The translations under genes and the position numbers were made by a program. Positions 22,810 to 34,037 of a DNA stretch of 64,000 bases are shown here, piece by piece. Origin of the DNA: Chlorocebus sabaeus (Eukaryota > Chordata > Mammalia > Primates > Cercopithecidae); contig NC_132928.1 in the NCBI RefSeq assembly GCF_047675955.1, positions 49,842,889 through 49,906,888 of the forward strand, in the 5' to 3' direction. The notes under the pieces were generated by a model, which was not told the origin of the DNA, searched no databases, and saw nothing but the letters and a program-made list of their open reading frames with translations. Position 1 is the first letter of the stretch; each line of letters begins with the position of its first letter.

Positions 22810-23640
22810 TCCTGGAAAATATTGATGTTGTCCCATAGATCCCATATACTTTGTTCATTCTTTTTCATTTCTTTTTTCTTTTTTCTCCTCTGACTATATT
22901 TTCAAATAATCTGTCTTCAAGCTCACTGGTTCTTCTGTTCGATGAATTCTGCTGTTAATGCTTTCTATTGCATTTTTCATTTCATCTATTGTAATTTGTA
23001 GCTCCAGGATTTCTGTTTAATTTTTGTGTTTATTGTTTCAATCTCTTTGTTAAGCTTCTCTGATACATTTTTGAATGGATTTTCAGTGTTTTCTTGAAGT
23101 TCATTGAACTTCCTTAAAACAACTATTTTGAATTTTTTGTTGGAGAGATTATATGTCTCCATCACTTTAGGGTCAATCTCTGTCACCTTATTTTGTCTGC
23201 TTGGTGAGTTCATATTTCCCTAAATGCTCTTGATGCCTATGTAGATGCAGTGATGTCTGCACATTGAGGGATTAGGTATTTATTTTAGTCTTCACAATCT
23301 GGCTTTATCTGTCCCTGTCCTTCTTCAGAGGTCCTTCCAGGGATTCTAAGCAGACTGACTGATGTGTTCCCTTAGGCCTTAGGCTGTGATTACTGCAGCT
23401 ATCCCAGCACTAGAAGACACTCTGGGCCCAGGCTTGCCATTAGTCTCATGAGGACTCCAAGGTTGATGGGCTTTCCAGATGGACCTGGAGAAGATCCAAG
23501 GAGGGTACTGGGACTGTGTGGGAACACTGACAAGGGACCTGGATCCAGAAGACTGTGTGCCAGTGGCCCAGCAGACCTTTGCACAGACAAGATGAGTCCC
23601 CAATTGCAGTGAAAGAGGCCATTTTCCCATAGCCTTTTGA
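22810..23640 (-). mobile_element. Old L1M fragment: ORF1 N-terminal part and upstream region
   Basis: On the minus strand a frame at 22986-23213 contains DPKVMETYNLSNKKFKIVVL and LRKFNELQENTENPFK. This is the N-terminal coiled-coil region of mammalian L1 ORF1p. Downstream ORF1 text continues to about 22810 in broken frames. The 23214-23640 part would be the 5' region. No start-to-stop ORF1 survives. Confidence 0.75.
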
Positions 23641-24286
23641 CTTGGGGAACTCCAGGGCCCTTATCAGTTTCTGTTAGTCCCTTCAGCTCTCATTCACTTA
23701 ATTGGCTGAAATTTTTCTGGAAGCCCACAAAAGTCACATTTCTTTCTTCCAAAAGAGGGAAATGCAATTACTACTGGAAAAAAACTGCTATAGAGGGAAC
23801 CCTTGAGGAACTCTCTGTACTTTCCATCTCTATATTTTCAGTTCTTTAAAACAAGGAGAAAATATCACTTAGTGAAACATTTCAAGACCTACTTCCTCTC
23901 TACTCTGAAAACTTATGGTCCAAATGCACCACAGATATTGGCTATTTTCATTCAGCACAACCAATTAACACACAAATAGATGAAACAAAAAGACTTCCAA
24001 ATGTTAAACAATTAGATTCCCTTATGCCAGGAACCCATTCAGGGAATCAAACTAATTATTGAGGACTACCTCAAGCAGAGACTAACTATTCCATGCACTA
24101 GCCCATGTAATACCCCCATTCTATGAGTACAAAAAACTAATAACCAGGGATGGAGATCTGTCCTGGACTTAAGAGCCATCAATAACATTTTAATATCCCA
24201 TCATCCTGTTGTACCTAGCCTGCATACATTACTATCAGCCATACCACCAGGTAGTCAAGTTTTCACTGTGATTGACCTCTGCAGTG

Positions 24287-24296
24287 CTTTTCTTTC

Positions 24297-24372
<76 letters not shown>

Positions 24373-24374
24373 TC
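24287..24374 (+). repeat. (TTTC)n microsatellite inside ERV pol
   Basis: About 88 bases of nearly pure TTTC/CTTT units. It starts exactly where the RT reading AFF is expected (GCAGTGCTTTTC) and separates fingers from palm. Confidence 0.97.
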
Positions 24375-24755
24375 AAATCATCCTGGTTGATCCAGCTAGC
24401 CAGTATCTTTTTGCCTTAACATGGAAAGGACAACAATATACCTGGACAGTAATGCCTCTGGGGTATGCTGATAGTCCCAAATACTTCTCCCAAGTCTTAA
24501 AAACAGACATAGCAGATTTGGCATTTCCTTTGCATTCTGTTCTCATGAAATATGTGGATGACTTATTACTTTGTTCCTTTACCTTAAAGGCCTCCATAGA
24601 GGACAGCCACTGTTGATTAAAGAAATTAGCCGCTAAAAGCCATAAATCTTCAAAAGAGAAGCTACAACTTTCTCTCTCACAAGTGAAATATTTAGGACAT
24701 CTAATTCCAGGACAGGGTATTTCACTTGATCCCCAAAGAATAAAATCAATCTTGG

Positions 24756-24876
24756 GCTGGGCGTGGTGGCTCATGCCTGTAATCCCAACATTTTGGGAGG
24801 CCAAGGTGGGCAGATCACGAATTCAGGAGATCAAGACCATCTTGGCTAATACAGTGAAACCACATCTCTAAAAATA

Positions 24877-24910
<34 letters not shown>

Positions 24911-25080
24911 ACCTGGGCATGGTGTCATGTGCCTGTAGTCCCAGCTACTTGGGAGGCTGAGGCAGGAAAATTGCTTGAACCTGGGAGGTAGAGGTTGCAG
25001 TGAGCCAAGATTGCAACGCTGCACTCCAGCCTGGGCAACAGAGCGAGACTCCATCTCAAAAAAAAAAAAAAAAAAAAAAA
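24756..25080 (+). mobile_element. Alu with very long middle A run
   Basis: The duplication AAAATCAATCTTGG (24742-24755) / AAAATCAGTCTTGG (25081-25094) flanks it. The middle A run at about 24871-24908 is nearly 40 bases. Confidence 0.95.
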
Positions 25081-25779
25081 AAAATCAGTCTTGGCTTTTC
25101 CTGTTCCCATGATCAAAAGACAGCTCTCTGAGTTCTTGAGATTAACAGGGCACTAGAGAGTGGATCCCAAATTTCTCTGCCATGGCTCAGCTTCTGTATT
25201 GCCTCCTAAAATGGACCACTTTGAACCCCTACAGTGGCCTGAGAAGCCTCCTCCTCTTTTGAAAATATTGAGGAGAATCTTCTTGAGCTCCCTGCATTAG
25301 GGCATTCTAACTGGAGCCACCCCCTTTCTGTTTTTGTTCATGAACAAAATGAAAATGCCTTAGGGGTTTTTACCTGAAGGCATGGAGACCATCAGTCCCC
25401 TCAAATATTACAACCAACAGTTAGATCCTGGGGCAACATGACTCCTATCCTGTATGTGAGCTATCATAGCCACCGCAAATTTATTAAGTGCAATCAAATA
25501 ATTAATGATAGGATCTCCATTAATTTCAATCCATACCCAACTAGTGAGTCACTGCTAGTAGACACACTTCTTACAGATCCTATTATTATCATCCCTCTAA
25601 TGTAACTGTTGATTGCTGTAACTCTTTGAATCCTGCCACATTATCTCCTCTTCCTTCTGATGAGACACCACATGACTATATAACACTAACTCCCAGAAAA
25701 AACCTATCAGGAAGTCCCCATTCCAAATGCTGAATTTGTCTTATTTACTGATGGATTCTACCTTGAAAGACCTCAGGGA

Positions 25780-26061
25780 GGCCGGGCGCGGTGGCTCACG
25801 CCTGTAATCCCAGCACTTTGGGAGGCCGAGGCGGGCGGATCACAAGGTCAGGAGATCGAGACCATGGTGAAACCCCGTCTCTACAAAAAATAGAAAAAAT
25901 TAGCCGGGCGCGGTGGCAGGCGCCTGTAGTCCCAGCTACTTGGGAGGCTGAGGCAGGAGAATGGCGTGAACCCGGGAGGCGGAGCTTGCAGTGAGCCGAG
26001 ATTGCGCCACTGCACTCCAGCCTGGGCGACAGAGCTAGACTCCATCTCAAAAAAAAAAAAA
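25780..26061 (+). mobile_element. Young AluY inside ERV RNase H
   Basis: It starts GGCCGGGCGCGGTGGCTCACG and is flanked by a perfect 15-bp duplication (GAAAGACCTCAGGGA, 25765-25779 and 26062-26076). A small deletion follows GGAGATCGAGACCATGG. Confidence 0.97.
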
Positions 26062-26311
26062 GAAAGACCTCAGGGAAATGTCAAGCTGGCTATGCTGTTG
26101 TCTCACAGTCTGAAACCATTGAAAGTGGTTCCCTACCCAAGACTACTTCTGCGCAGCAGGCAGAACTCTTTACTCTCTCCCAAGCATCCTGGCAATTAAT
26201 AAGACTGCAAATACCTATACTAATAGACACTGTGCTTCTGGGGTCACACGTGATTTTGTTATGCTCTGGAAACAAAAAGATTTTCTGAACTCTACTGGCC
26301 AAAAGATTAAA

Positions 26312-26332
26312 AATAATAATAATAATAATAAA
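26312..26332 (+). repeat. (AAT)n short run
   Basis: About six AAT units. Confidence 0.85.
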
Positions 26333-26629
26333 AAACCAGTGACTATGTCCTGAAATTACTTGATGCTATCTAAAAATCTAAATCTTTAGCAATAATTAAA
26401 ATTCCGGGCACAAAAAACTGATACTAAAGAAGGTAAAGGAAATGACTTGACTGACAGAGCTGCAAAAGTTGCAGCTTCTACAAACCAACCACCCAAAACT
26501 CAATACCCCTTTAGATCCTCTAATGGCCAATGTAATATAATCAAGACCTGTATCCACAATGCATGACAGCCCCCAAATTGAAAAAAAGATAGGAAAACTG
26601 AAGAATGTTTTCATGACTCTAAAATCAGC

Positions 26630-27196
26630 TGTGATGGTTAATATTAATATTAGGTGTCAACTTGATTGAATTGAAAGATGCTTAGATAGCTGGTAAAGTA
26701 CTGTTTTTGAGTGTTTTTGTGAGGGTGTTGCCAGAGTCGACTGATGTTTGAGTAGGTAGACTGGGAGAGGAAGACTCACCCTCAATGTAGGTGGGCACCA
26801 TCCAGTTGGCTGCCAGCATAGCTAGAACAAAGCAGGAGGAAGAAGGTGGGATAAGGTGGCTTGCTGAGTCTTCTGGGTTTCATCTTTCTCCCATGATGGA
26901 TGCTTCCTTCTGTTCCCCCTGTCCTTGGACATCAGACTCCAGGTCCTTCGGCCTTTGGATTCTTGGACTTTACCAGTGGTTTTCTGGCAGCTCTTGGACC
27001 TTCAGCCACAGACTGAAGGCTGCACCGTCAGCTTCTTTGCTTTTGAGGCTTTTGGATTCAGACTGAGTCACTACTGGCTTCTTTCTTTCCCAGCTTGCAC
27101 ATGGCCTGTAGTGGGACTTCGACTTGTGATTGTGTGAGCCAATTCTCCCTAATAAACTCCCTTTCATACATCCTCTGGAGAACCGTGACTAATACA
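26630..27196 (+). mobile_element. MLT2/ERVL-type solo LTR inserted in the ERV
   Basis: 567 bp beginning TGTGATGGTTAATATT and ending GAGAACCGTGACTAATACA. It has an AATAAA near 27151 and CTCTGGAGAACC close to the end. Flanks TCAGC (26625-26629) and CCAGC (27197-27201) fit a 5-bp target duplication. RNase H lies before and integrase after, so it is an insertion into pol. Confidence 0.75.
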
Positions 27197-27204
27197 CCAG
27201 CCTA

Positions 27205-27960
27205 TGGTATGGGCTGCATAAGAGACCAGTCTTGCCAGAGGGCCTCCAAGATCAAATTTTAGATTATATTAATCACTTAACCCATTGAGGATAAAATGAT
27301 AATATTATTGGAAACCCTCCCCAAAGGTTGCTTCTCAAGTTTAGCAAAGATCCCAAGTCTGTCCCAAACACAACCCTAGAAAACATATTCATAGTTCCAT
27401 AGGACGTTTTCCTTTAGCTTCAGGATCTTTTGAGATATGACAGATGGATTTTATCCAGTTACTACCATCTCAATGATATAAATTTCTTTTGGTTATGATT
27501 TGTCTGTTTTCCCACTGAGTAGAAGCCTTTCCCTATTGCAGACTAACAGCCTAAGCAGTAAGTTAAATCTTATTAGAAAAAAATAATCCCCACATGGGGT
27601 GTACCCTTAGAACTGTATAGTGATGAAGGCACTCATTTTGCTGAGCAGATATAAAATCAGTATGTAAAATTTTGCCTATTCTGCATTTCCACTATGCCCA
27701 CCAGTGATAGTCCTCTTGATTAGTGGAACATACTGATGGGACAATTAAGACTCAATTGGCAAAATTAGTTGAATCTTTCAGTCTGTACTAGCCAAAAGTT
27801 TTGCCCTTGGTGCTGTTTAATCTTAGACCTACCCCTTTTGGAAAACATAGGTTATCCTCATTTGAGATGATTACTGGAAGACCTATGCACTTTATGAATC
27901 AAATCTAATCAAAGGTCACGTGCTCACCTGCTGTAAAGAACTGGTCCAGGTGTTATAAAA
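27205..27960 (+). pseudogene. ERV integrase domain remnant
   Basis: Recognisable integrase core order: WQMDFIQLLPS at about 27444, VEAFPYC near 27521, IIPTWGVPLELYSDEGTHF around 27584-27640, then GTIKTQLAKLV-like text near 27739. Frames shift and stops interrupt, so no catalytic protein can be made. Confidence 0.8.
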
Positions 27961-28264
27961 AATATTTTTTTTAAAACTAAGTCTCCTAAACGGACATCTC
28001 AATCTGATGGTGATCTGAAACTAAAATTTACCGGGAACCACTCTGCTGCTCAGTCTTGGAATAAGAAGCAGGCAACATGAGAAGCTGACAGCTGGCCCAG
28101 GTCTCTGGCCCCTGCCTGTGTAAGACTCCAAAATATTACTCACTCTTTATTACCCTTGTACTAATTTTTATCCTAATTATAGAACTACTTTATCTGTCAT
28201 TGAAAGTCTACAAGGACCACAACACCATGTGCCAATCCTTGTACTTCTGCCAAAATAATTTTCT

Positions 28265-28557
28265 TTTCTTTTTCTTTTTTTAGACAGAATCTCACTCTTT
28301 TGCCTAGGCTGGAGTGCAGTGGCATAATCACAGCTTACTGAAGCCTTGAACTGGGCTCAAGCAATCCTGCCTAGCTTCTTGAGGAGCTGAGACTACAGGT
28401 GCACACCACCACACCCAGCTAACTTTTAAACCTTTTGTAGAGACAGGGTCTCACTGTGTTGCCCAGGCTGGTCTCAAACTCCTGAGCTCAATCAATCTGC
28501 CTGCCTCAGCCTCCCAAAGTGCTGGAATTACAGGCATTCACTGTCATGCTCAGCCTT
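28265..28557 (-). mobile_element. Alu (old)
   Basis: Antisense diverged Alu at the 3' edge of the ERV remnant. Confidence 0.92.
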
Positions 28558-28829
28558 TAAAATGGATTTTCCTAAATAATTTAAACCTCACATGAATACC
28601 TTTTCAAATCTGGGAGAATTTATTTTTAAAGCACCTCTTACATTTCCCCCCCAAAAAGGAACGATGACTTACAACAAAAATATTTCACTAGATTGTTTAC
28701 AGAAGATAATCAATTTTCTAAGTATATTAACAACAATTTATAATTTATTAATTTTAATAAAAATTCATACATGTATTTTGGTATCTAGAAAGCTGACCTA
28801 GTGATTCAAACTGAAAAGATTAGATTCCT

Positions 28830-28950
28830 GAAATACATTTCTGATTCTATCACTGACTCATTGTGCATGCTTAAGCAAGTTATCTAATCTCCTAGTATCT
28901 TAGTTTCTGCACCTATAAAATGGAGGTAATAATATTTGCTGTAAGATAAT
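28830..28950 (+). mobile_element. MIR SINE
   Basis: TCTGATTCTATCACTGACTC..., AGCAAGTTATCTAATCTCC..., AAATGGAGGTAATAATA. Confidence 0.65.
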
Positions 28951-30063
28951 GTCAGCTATGCACTTGGGGAACCTCAGATGGAAGGCGCCAGAAGTATTTT
29001 GCTATCTGCAGCATGACCTCATACTGTCTGAGAAATGGACCTCACCAGGCTTGTTGATTATCCCAGCACCTTACTTCCAAACTTTTCCTGTTCAACTTAC
29101 TTTATACTTTATTCATTTCTATTTACCGGGTACTCTTTATGTATTTTAATTTCATTGGCTGTTTTTATTGTTTTGAGGAGAATTAATGCTTTGAAGAAAC
29201 CATGAAATTAAAACTTTAATTTTTTTTGTTTAAATTCTTATGTTTAAAATTTGAAACAAAATTTTTAAAGCACTTAACTTTCTAATTATGGGAGATGGCT
29301 ATAGCTATGAGGGTTATATTAGCCTTATCCATTCATTCCTCCTGTTTACTTAGAGTTTCTTTCACATTAATGTTAGCATGCACATATTTACATTACTTCC
29401 TGTACACTTTGCGAAAGATTTAAGGCAGATGTTGAGACTGCTAAAAATTTGGATGTTTGTGTTCCTTTTCTGCAGGAACGAGATAACAGGTGATACAAGG
29501 GCAAAGGATTAGTTGCTTAGAGCTAAATCTAAGCTTAACCTATAGTCCAACCAGCTAATACATGTCGATCTCCTTTGGGCAAACTGCAAAGGTCAAAGGG
29601 CCACCTTGAGAATAACCAGAACTGCTGATTCAATAACAAAACTTAGAGGTAAAGCCGGAGATAGGAAGTTGGCCGCATTTTCTGAACAAAAAAGTACTTC
29701 GTTCCCTCTGTCTGCTAACCTGCTTTTTCAAGGCTAATGAAAATATTTCAGAGGAGCAAACCTTTGGTCTTTGGAACTTGCTAGTTAACAATAGAAAGCT
29801 TAATTCTTTGGAACTATTTCCAAAGGAAAATATTTCATTGGAATTTGCTCACTCAGATCTTATATATCAAGTAGCAAGTATTACACTACTGAAACACAGT
29901 TTGAGATGCCTGTTGAACGTTGGACAGATCATGGACTACAAGTGATTCTCTTTCAGAGGCTGTATCAAGCAAAATATTCTGGGCTTTACATTATATTCGG
30001 CTACTACAAACTTTGCCAATTTTATAGAATCAGCATTGACAGAGACTTTAAATATCATCTAGT
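28951..30063. other. Unique intergenic sequence, no gene
   Basis: No repeat family or coding frame is recognised. Confidence 0.45.
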
Positions 30064-30075
30064 TCAAGTTACTTT

Positions 30076-30367
30076 TTTTTTTTTTTTTGAGATGGAGTCT
30101 TGCTCTGTCGCCAGGCTGGAGTACAATGGCGCGATCTTGGCTCACTGCAACCTCCACCTCCTGGGTTCAAGTGATTCTCCTGCCTCAGCCTCCTGAGTAG
30201 CTGGGACTACAGGTGTATGCCACCACGCCCGGCTAATTTTTTTATCTTTAGTAGAGATGGGGTTTCACCATATTAGCCAGGCTGGTCTAGAACTACTGAC
30301 CTTGTGATCCACCCACCTCAGCCTCCCAAAGTGCTGGGATTACAGGCGTGAGCCACCGTGCCCTGCC
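30076..30367 (-). mobile_element. Alu
   Basis: Antisense full-length Alu flanked by CAAGTTACTTT / CAACTTACTTT. Confidence 0.95.
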
Positions 30368-31030
30368 CAACTTACTTTCAAATTAGGATATCAGAACCAT
30401 AATAGGCATTTGTTATTAGAGAGCATTCTTCCTAACAGAGTTCCAAATATTATTGTAGGGTTTTTACCTCTATAGCGAGGTGTAACTTTCACTAGATAAT
30501 CCAGTGATTCTATGGGCCAGGCAGTATGTTTCCTCAACATACATGCATTATGTATCTTTTTTTAAGTGTAAGTATGGACTTACAGTCTTTTGACGACTAC
30601 AAATTACAAAGTAAAAGCAGATCACTACAAAGAAATCTAGTGAATACAATTTTCCCTGCATGAAAACTTTATCAAAGTAATTCATTTAACAAATTCACCC
30701 CATTCACACTATTCAGCTATAATGTTCTTTTTAAGGTTACTAGACCTTTATTTCAAATTATATTACACGTTATTCCCTCAAAATGAACTGTTAAATGACA
30801 AACTTTTGGCTCATAAGAATGGCACCTTCAAAAGGGGTGATTTCCACTCAGTGTCTGGTGGCATTATTCCAGGTTAGTTTCTTTCACCAGTTAAACACCT
30901 TCAAAATGTTCACTTTTAACACAAAGTCTTTCCATAAAAAATGTGGCTACGTTTCCCCCCCCACCCTGCAAGCCTTATATGTTTATAAGATATCATTTAA
31001 TGCCACTTTTGCTCCTTAAGAAGTGGATAC
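30368..31030. other. Unique intergenic sequence, no gene
   Basis: Nothing is recognised. Confidence 0.45.
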
Positions 31031-31031
31031 T

Positions 31032-31322
31032 GCCCTGGTATGGTGACTCATGCCTGTAATTCCAGCACTTTGGGAGGTTGAGGCAGGTGGACCACTTCAG
31101 TTCAGGAGTTCTAGACCAGCCTAGGTGACACAGTGAACCCATTTCTACAAAGATTAGCTGGGTGTGGTGGTGTGTGTCTGTAGTCCCAGCTACTCAGAAG
31201 GTTGAGGTGGGAAGATTGCTTGAGCCTGGGAGGTGGAGGTTGCAGTGAGTCGAGATCATGCCACTGCACTCCAGCCTCAGTGACAGAGTGAGACCTCATC
31301 TCAAAAAAAAAAAAAAAAAAAA
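31032..31322 (+). mobile_element. Alu (old)
   Basis: Diverged full-length Alu with a 22-base A tail. Confidence 0.92.
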
Positions 31323-31361
31323 GGAAATGGACTTTATGATGGAATACAATGTAGAATTGTA

Positions 31362-31585
31362 GAATGATGGTTAAGAATGCAGATTCTGGAGTCAGAATGA
31401 GTTCAAATCCTAGCTCCACCAGTTACTAACAGTAGTTCTGGGTCTGTGTTTCCTCATTGGTAACAGAGAGACAGTAATAGTACCTACTCCAAGTATTATG
31501 AAAATTAAATGATACAGTATATGTATGGTGCCTAGCGTGGTGCTTGGCACATATTAAATGGTCAATAAACATTGTTGACTTAATT
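31362..31585 (+). mobile_element. MIR SINE, nearly complete
   Basis: GATTCTGGAGTCAGAATGAG..., CAAATCCTAGCTCCACCAG..., GTGCCTAGCGTGGTGCTTGGC..., TCAATAAACATTG. Confidence 0.85.
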
Positions 31586-31619
31586 ATTTACAGACTACAC
31601 TAAACTTAGAGTGTGACAT

Positions 31620-32055
31620 AGGTTGAGTTCTCTGAGAAGCAGATTCAGAGTACAAGGCGTTTAGTAGGGAGTGCCTTGGTATCAACACCCATGGAAAGGA
31701 GGAAAAGGAAGGAGAGGGGAGAGGAAAAAGTCATGCTATAATACAGGCTCCATAGCTTCAGCCAATCCCATGGGGAAGCTATGGAGTGCAAATGGCCCAC
31801 CATAGTTGCACTGTGTGGGGCTGAGAAGGCCAAGCCTTTGTATCCCCCATCATTGGAGTGCACCACTCTCCCCCTCCCCAGACGTAGTCTTGGGCAAGGT
31901 GGTTTTCTGCAGCTGAGGCAAGCCGTGAAGTGGTTGAGAGTGAAGACTGTCCACTGAACATACTCCCAGCAGCTGGCAAAACAAATTCTTCCTTGAAAGG
32001 AGATCCAGGTGGCACATCTGCATGTTCAACACAGGGGAGTCTGTGCAGCACTTGG
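31620..32055 (-). mobile_element. Possible LTR-like repeat, unclassified
   Basis: GTTCTCTGAGAAGCAGATTC followed by TTTAGTAGGGAGTGCC resembles antisense ends of ERVL-class LTRs. I cannot name the family. Confidence 0.3.
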
Positions 32056-32239
32056 AAAATATCAACAAATTATAGTTGCTTCAATAAAAGAAAGTGAGAT
32101 TGATTAAGGAGGAGAGTAGGATGGTGAAGATGAATGGGAAGAATAAACCATGGAGAGAAAGAGCTATTTGCATGTGATTGAAAAGCTTTCTTGAAAAATA
32201 ATTAATTAAAAAAATTTTAAAAAACTTTTTAAATTTTAT

Positions 32240-32361
32240 AACTAGAGATAGGGTCCCACTATGTTGCCCAGGCTGGTCTTAAACTCTTGGGCTCAAGTGA
32301 TCCTTCCACCTTGTCCTCCCAACGTGCTGGGATTACAGGCATGAGCCACTGCACCCAGCCA
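32240..32361 (-). mobile_element. Alu fragment
   Basis: Antisense left-monomer fragment. Confidence 0.85.
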
Positions 32362-32607
32362 GGAAAGCTTTCTTATTCTTTATAGTACCCCTGATTTGGG
32401 GCAAGGGTGGATTCTGGTAACTGTAGGTCTTTTGTTTAATAAACTTTGTGGTGGGTTAGGGTTTGTAATGGAGGTATAAGATGGGAAGGAAGCCCAAGTT
32501 CTTCGTATAACAAGGGTCACCTAAGGGGCTGGAAATAGGAGCCATCACATTTGATGCCACACAGGAAAAGGGGAGAGAACTGTTGGTGGTTAAGAATTTT
32601 GGTAAAT

Positions 32608-32909
32608 GAGGCTGGGTGCGGTAGCTCACACCTGTAATCCCAGCACTTTGGGAGGCCAAGGTGGGTGGGATCATATAAGGTCAGGAGTTCGAGACCAGCC
32701 TGGCCAACATGGTGAAACCCCGTCTCCACTAGATATACAAAAATCAGCCAGTGTGGTGGCACATGCCTGTAATCCCAGCTACTCGGGAGGCTGAGGTAGG
32801 AGACTTGCTTGCACTTGGGCGGCGGAGGTTGCAGTAGCCAAGATTGCACTGCTGCACTCCAGCCTGGGAGACAGAGTAAGACTCTGTCTCAAAGAAAAAA
32901 AAAAAAAAG
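32608..32909 (+). mobile_element. Alu
   Basis: Full-length Alu. Confidence 0.95.
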
Positions 32910-32917
32910 ATAGTAGT

Positions 32918-33075
32918 TATGTTATTTTCCCCATTTTTAGAGACAAGGAAACTGAAGCATAGAGCAGAGGTTGCTAGTGTCATTCAGAGAGAAAGGCATG
33001 GAGCTGGGATTTGGCCCTAGGCAGTCAAATTCCAGACGGTAGTGCCTGTACTCTTAATCATACTCTCCCTCCTGA
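32918..33075 (-). mobile_element. MIR SINE
   Basis: CCCCATTTTTAGAGACAAGG..., GCTGGGATTTGGCCC in antisense MIR order. Confidence 0.65.
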
Positions 33076-33149
33076 CAGTAAGGATAAGGGTGCATCTGTT
33101 TTCTGTGGGATGTGTTCTTTGTGTACTAACAACAATTTTTCCTCTGTAG

Positions 33150-33251
33150 GAAATTGCCAATGCTCTGGACGCAAATGGATATTTTCTTAGGAATTCAGAG
33201 TTGCTGAGTTTTGCATCAAGACAGAGAGAGGCCAAAAAGAGAGACTGTGTG
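33150..33251 (+). CDS. Candidate orphan exon (102 nt, open, splice-bounded)
   Basis: A consensus branch point TACTAAC (33124-33130, branch A 20 nt before the acceptor AG), a pyrimidine tract and acceptor TTTTTCCTCTGTAG (ending 33149) precede 102 nt that are open in frame 1 (34 codons, a multiple of three). A good donor GTGTG|GTAAGC (GT at 33252-33253) follows. The peptide begins EIANALDANGYFLRNSELLS and ends REAKKRDCV. No other exon of such a gene is found nearby, and I do not recognise the peptide. It lies on the strand opposite to TOR1AIP1 and CEP350. It could be a relic exon, a lncRNA exon or chance. Confidence 0.35.
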
Positions 33252-33253
33252 GT

Positions 33254-33656
33254 AAGCAGGGGCAGTTAACCAACCCCTGGAGTACATGTAAGCATTCTGA
33301 AAAAGATTAACTGTGAGTCAGCATTGCAGTAAATTTAGTTATAAAATCATGATTATGTATGCAAATATGTGTCAACAGGTAGGACTGTGTGATGACTTAC
33401 CATACTCAAAATTCTCTAGACTCGGTTTGTGCAATTTGGATTCTACAATGCTGAGCAAAGGAACAAAAGTGTTTAAAGGAGAGCCACAAATAAGAATATA
33501 CAGGTTGAATATAAACTTTATAGAGCCTGAATAGATTAGAATGCAATAGATGGAGGCTTCACGCTCCTCCCCATATGCATTGTCCTATGCATCTCTTCAT
33601 CTGGTGTTCATCGGCATCCTCTGTAATATCCTTTATAATAAACTAGTAAATGTGCA
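33254..33656. other. Unique sequence, no further exon found
   Basis: Searched for a partner exon of 33150-33251; none is convincing. Confidence 0.4.
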
Positions 33657-33712
33657 TACAGTCATGTGTCACTTAATGAAGGAGACACATTTTGAGAATT
33701 GTGTTGTCACCA

Positions 33713-33853
33713 GGTGTGGTGGCTCATGCCTGCAATCTCAACACTTTGGCAGGCTGCGGTGAGAGACTTGCTTGAGCCTAGGAGTTTGAGACCAGCCTAG
33801 GCAAAATAGCGAGACTCCAGCTCTATAATAAATCAATAAAAAAAATAAAAAAG
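33713..33853 (+). mobile_element. Free Alu left monomer (FLAM-like)
   Basis: A single monomer with A-rich tail, inside the outer Tigger. Confidence 0.85.
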
Positions 33854-34037
33854 ACAATGGCATTGTTAGGCAATTTTGTTATTGTGCAAACATCTTAAGA
33901 GTGTCCTTTCACAGAGCTAGAGGGTATAGCCTACTACGCATCTAGGCTGTATGGTATATCCTATTGTCTAGGCTGCAAACCTGTACAGCATGTTCCTGTA
34001 CTTAATACTGTAGGGAATTTTAACACAATGGCAAGTG

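Larger units (their letters stand above)
23880..25760 (+). pseudogene. ERV reverse transcriptase domain remnant
   Basis: The fingers region lies before the TTTC run (patterns CNTPILWVQK and DLRAINNIL, about 24105-24190). The palm follows it, with the catalytic YVDD motif at 24551-24562 in an open stretch of about 80 residues, preceded by TWTVMPLGYADSP. Connection-like text (YLGHLIPGQG at about 24689) is cut by the Alu at 24756 and resumes at 25095. Broken by stops, the microsatellite and the Alu. Confidence 0.85.
25761..26629 (+). pseudogene. ERV RNase H domain remnant
   Basis: Text matching the start of retroviral RNase H (LFTDGF) lies just before the AluY. It resumes after it with SAQQAELFTLSQASW at about 26149-26193 and TDRAAKVAA near 26450. 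Several stops are present. Confidence 0.7.
23740..28250 (+). mobile_element. Class I (gammaretrovirus-like) endogenous retrovirus, pol interior, heavily broken
   Basis: Conceptual translation in shifting frames gives protease/RT, RNase H and integrase in the retroviral order. No LTRs of this element, no gag and no clear env are seen. It is interrupted by a TTTC microsatellite (24287-24374), an Alu (24756-25080), an AluY (25780-26061) and an ERVL-type solo LTR (26630-27196). Many stops and frameshifts make it non-functional. The HERV family is not assigned. Confidence 0.85.

Noticed and set aside
29466..29490. Acceptor-like TTCCTTTTCTGCAG followed 14 nt later by ACAG|GTGATA on the plus strand
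   Set aside because: A 14-nt exon is implausibly short and no partner exon was found.
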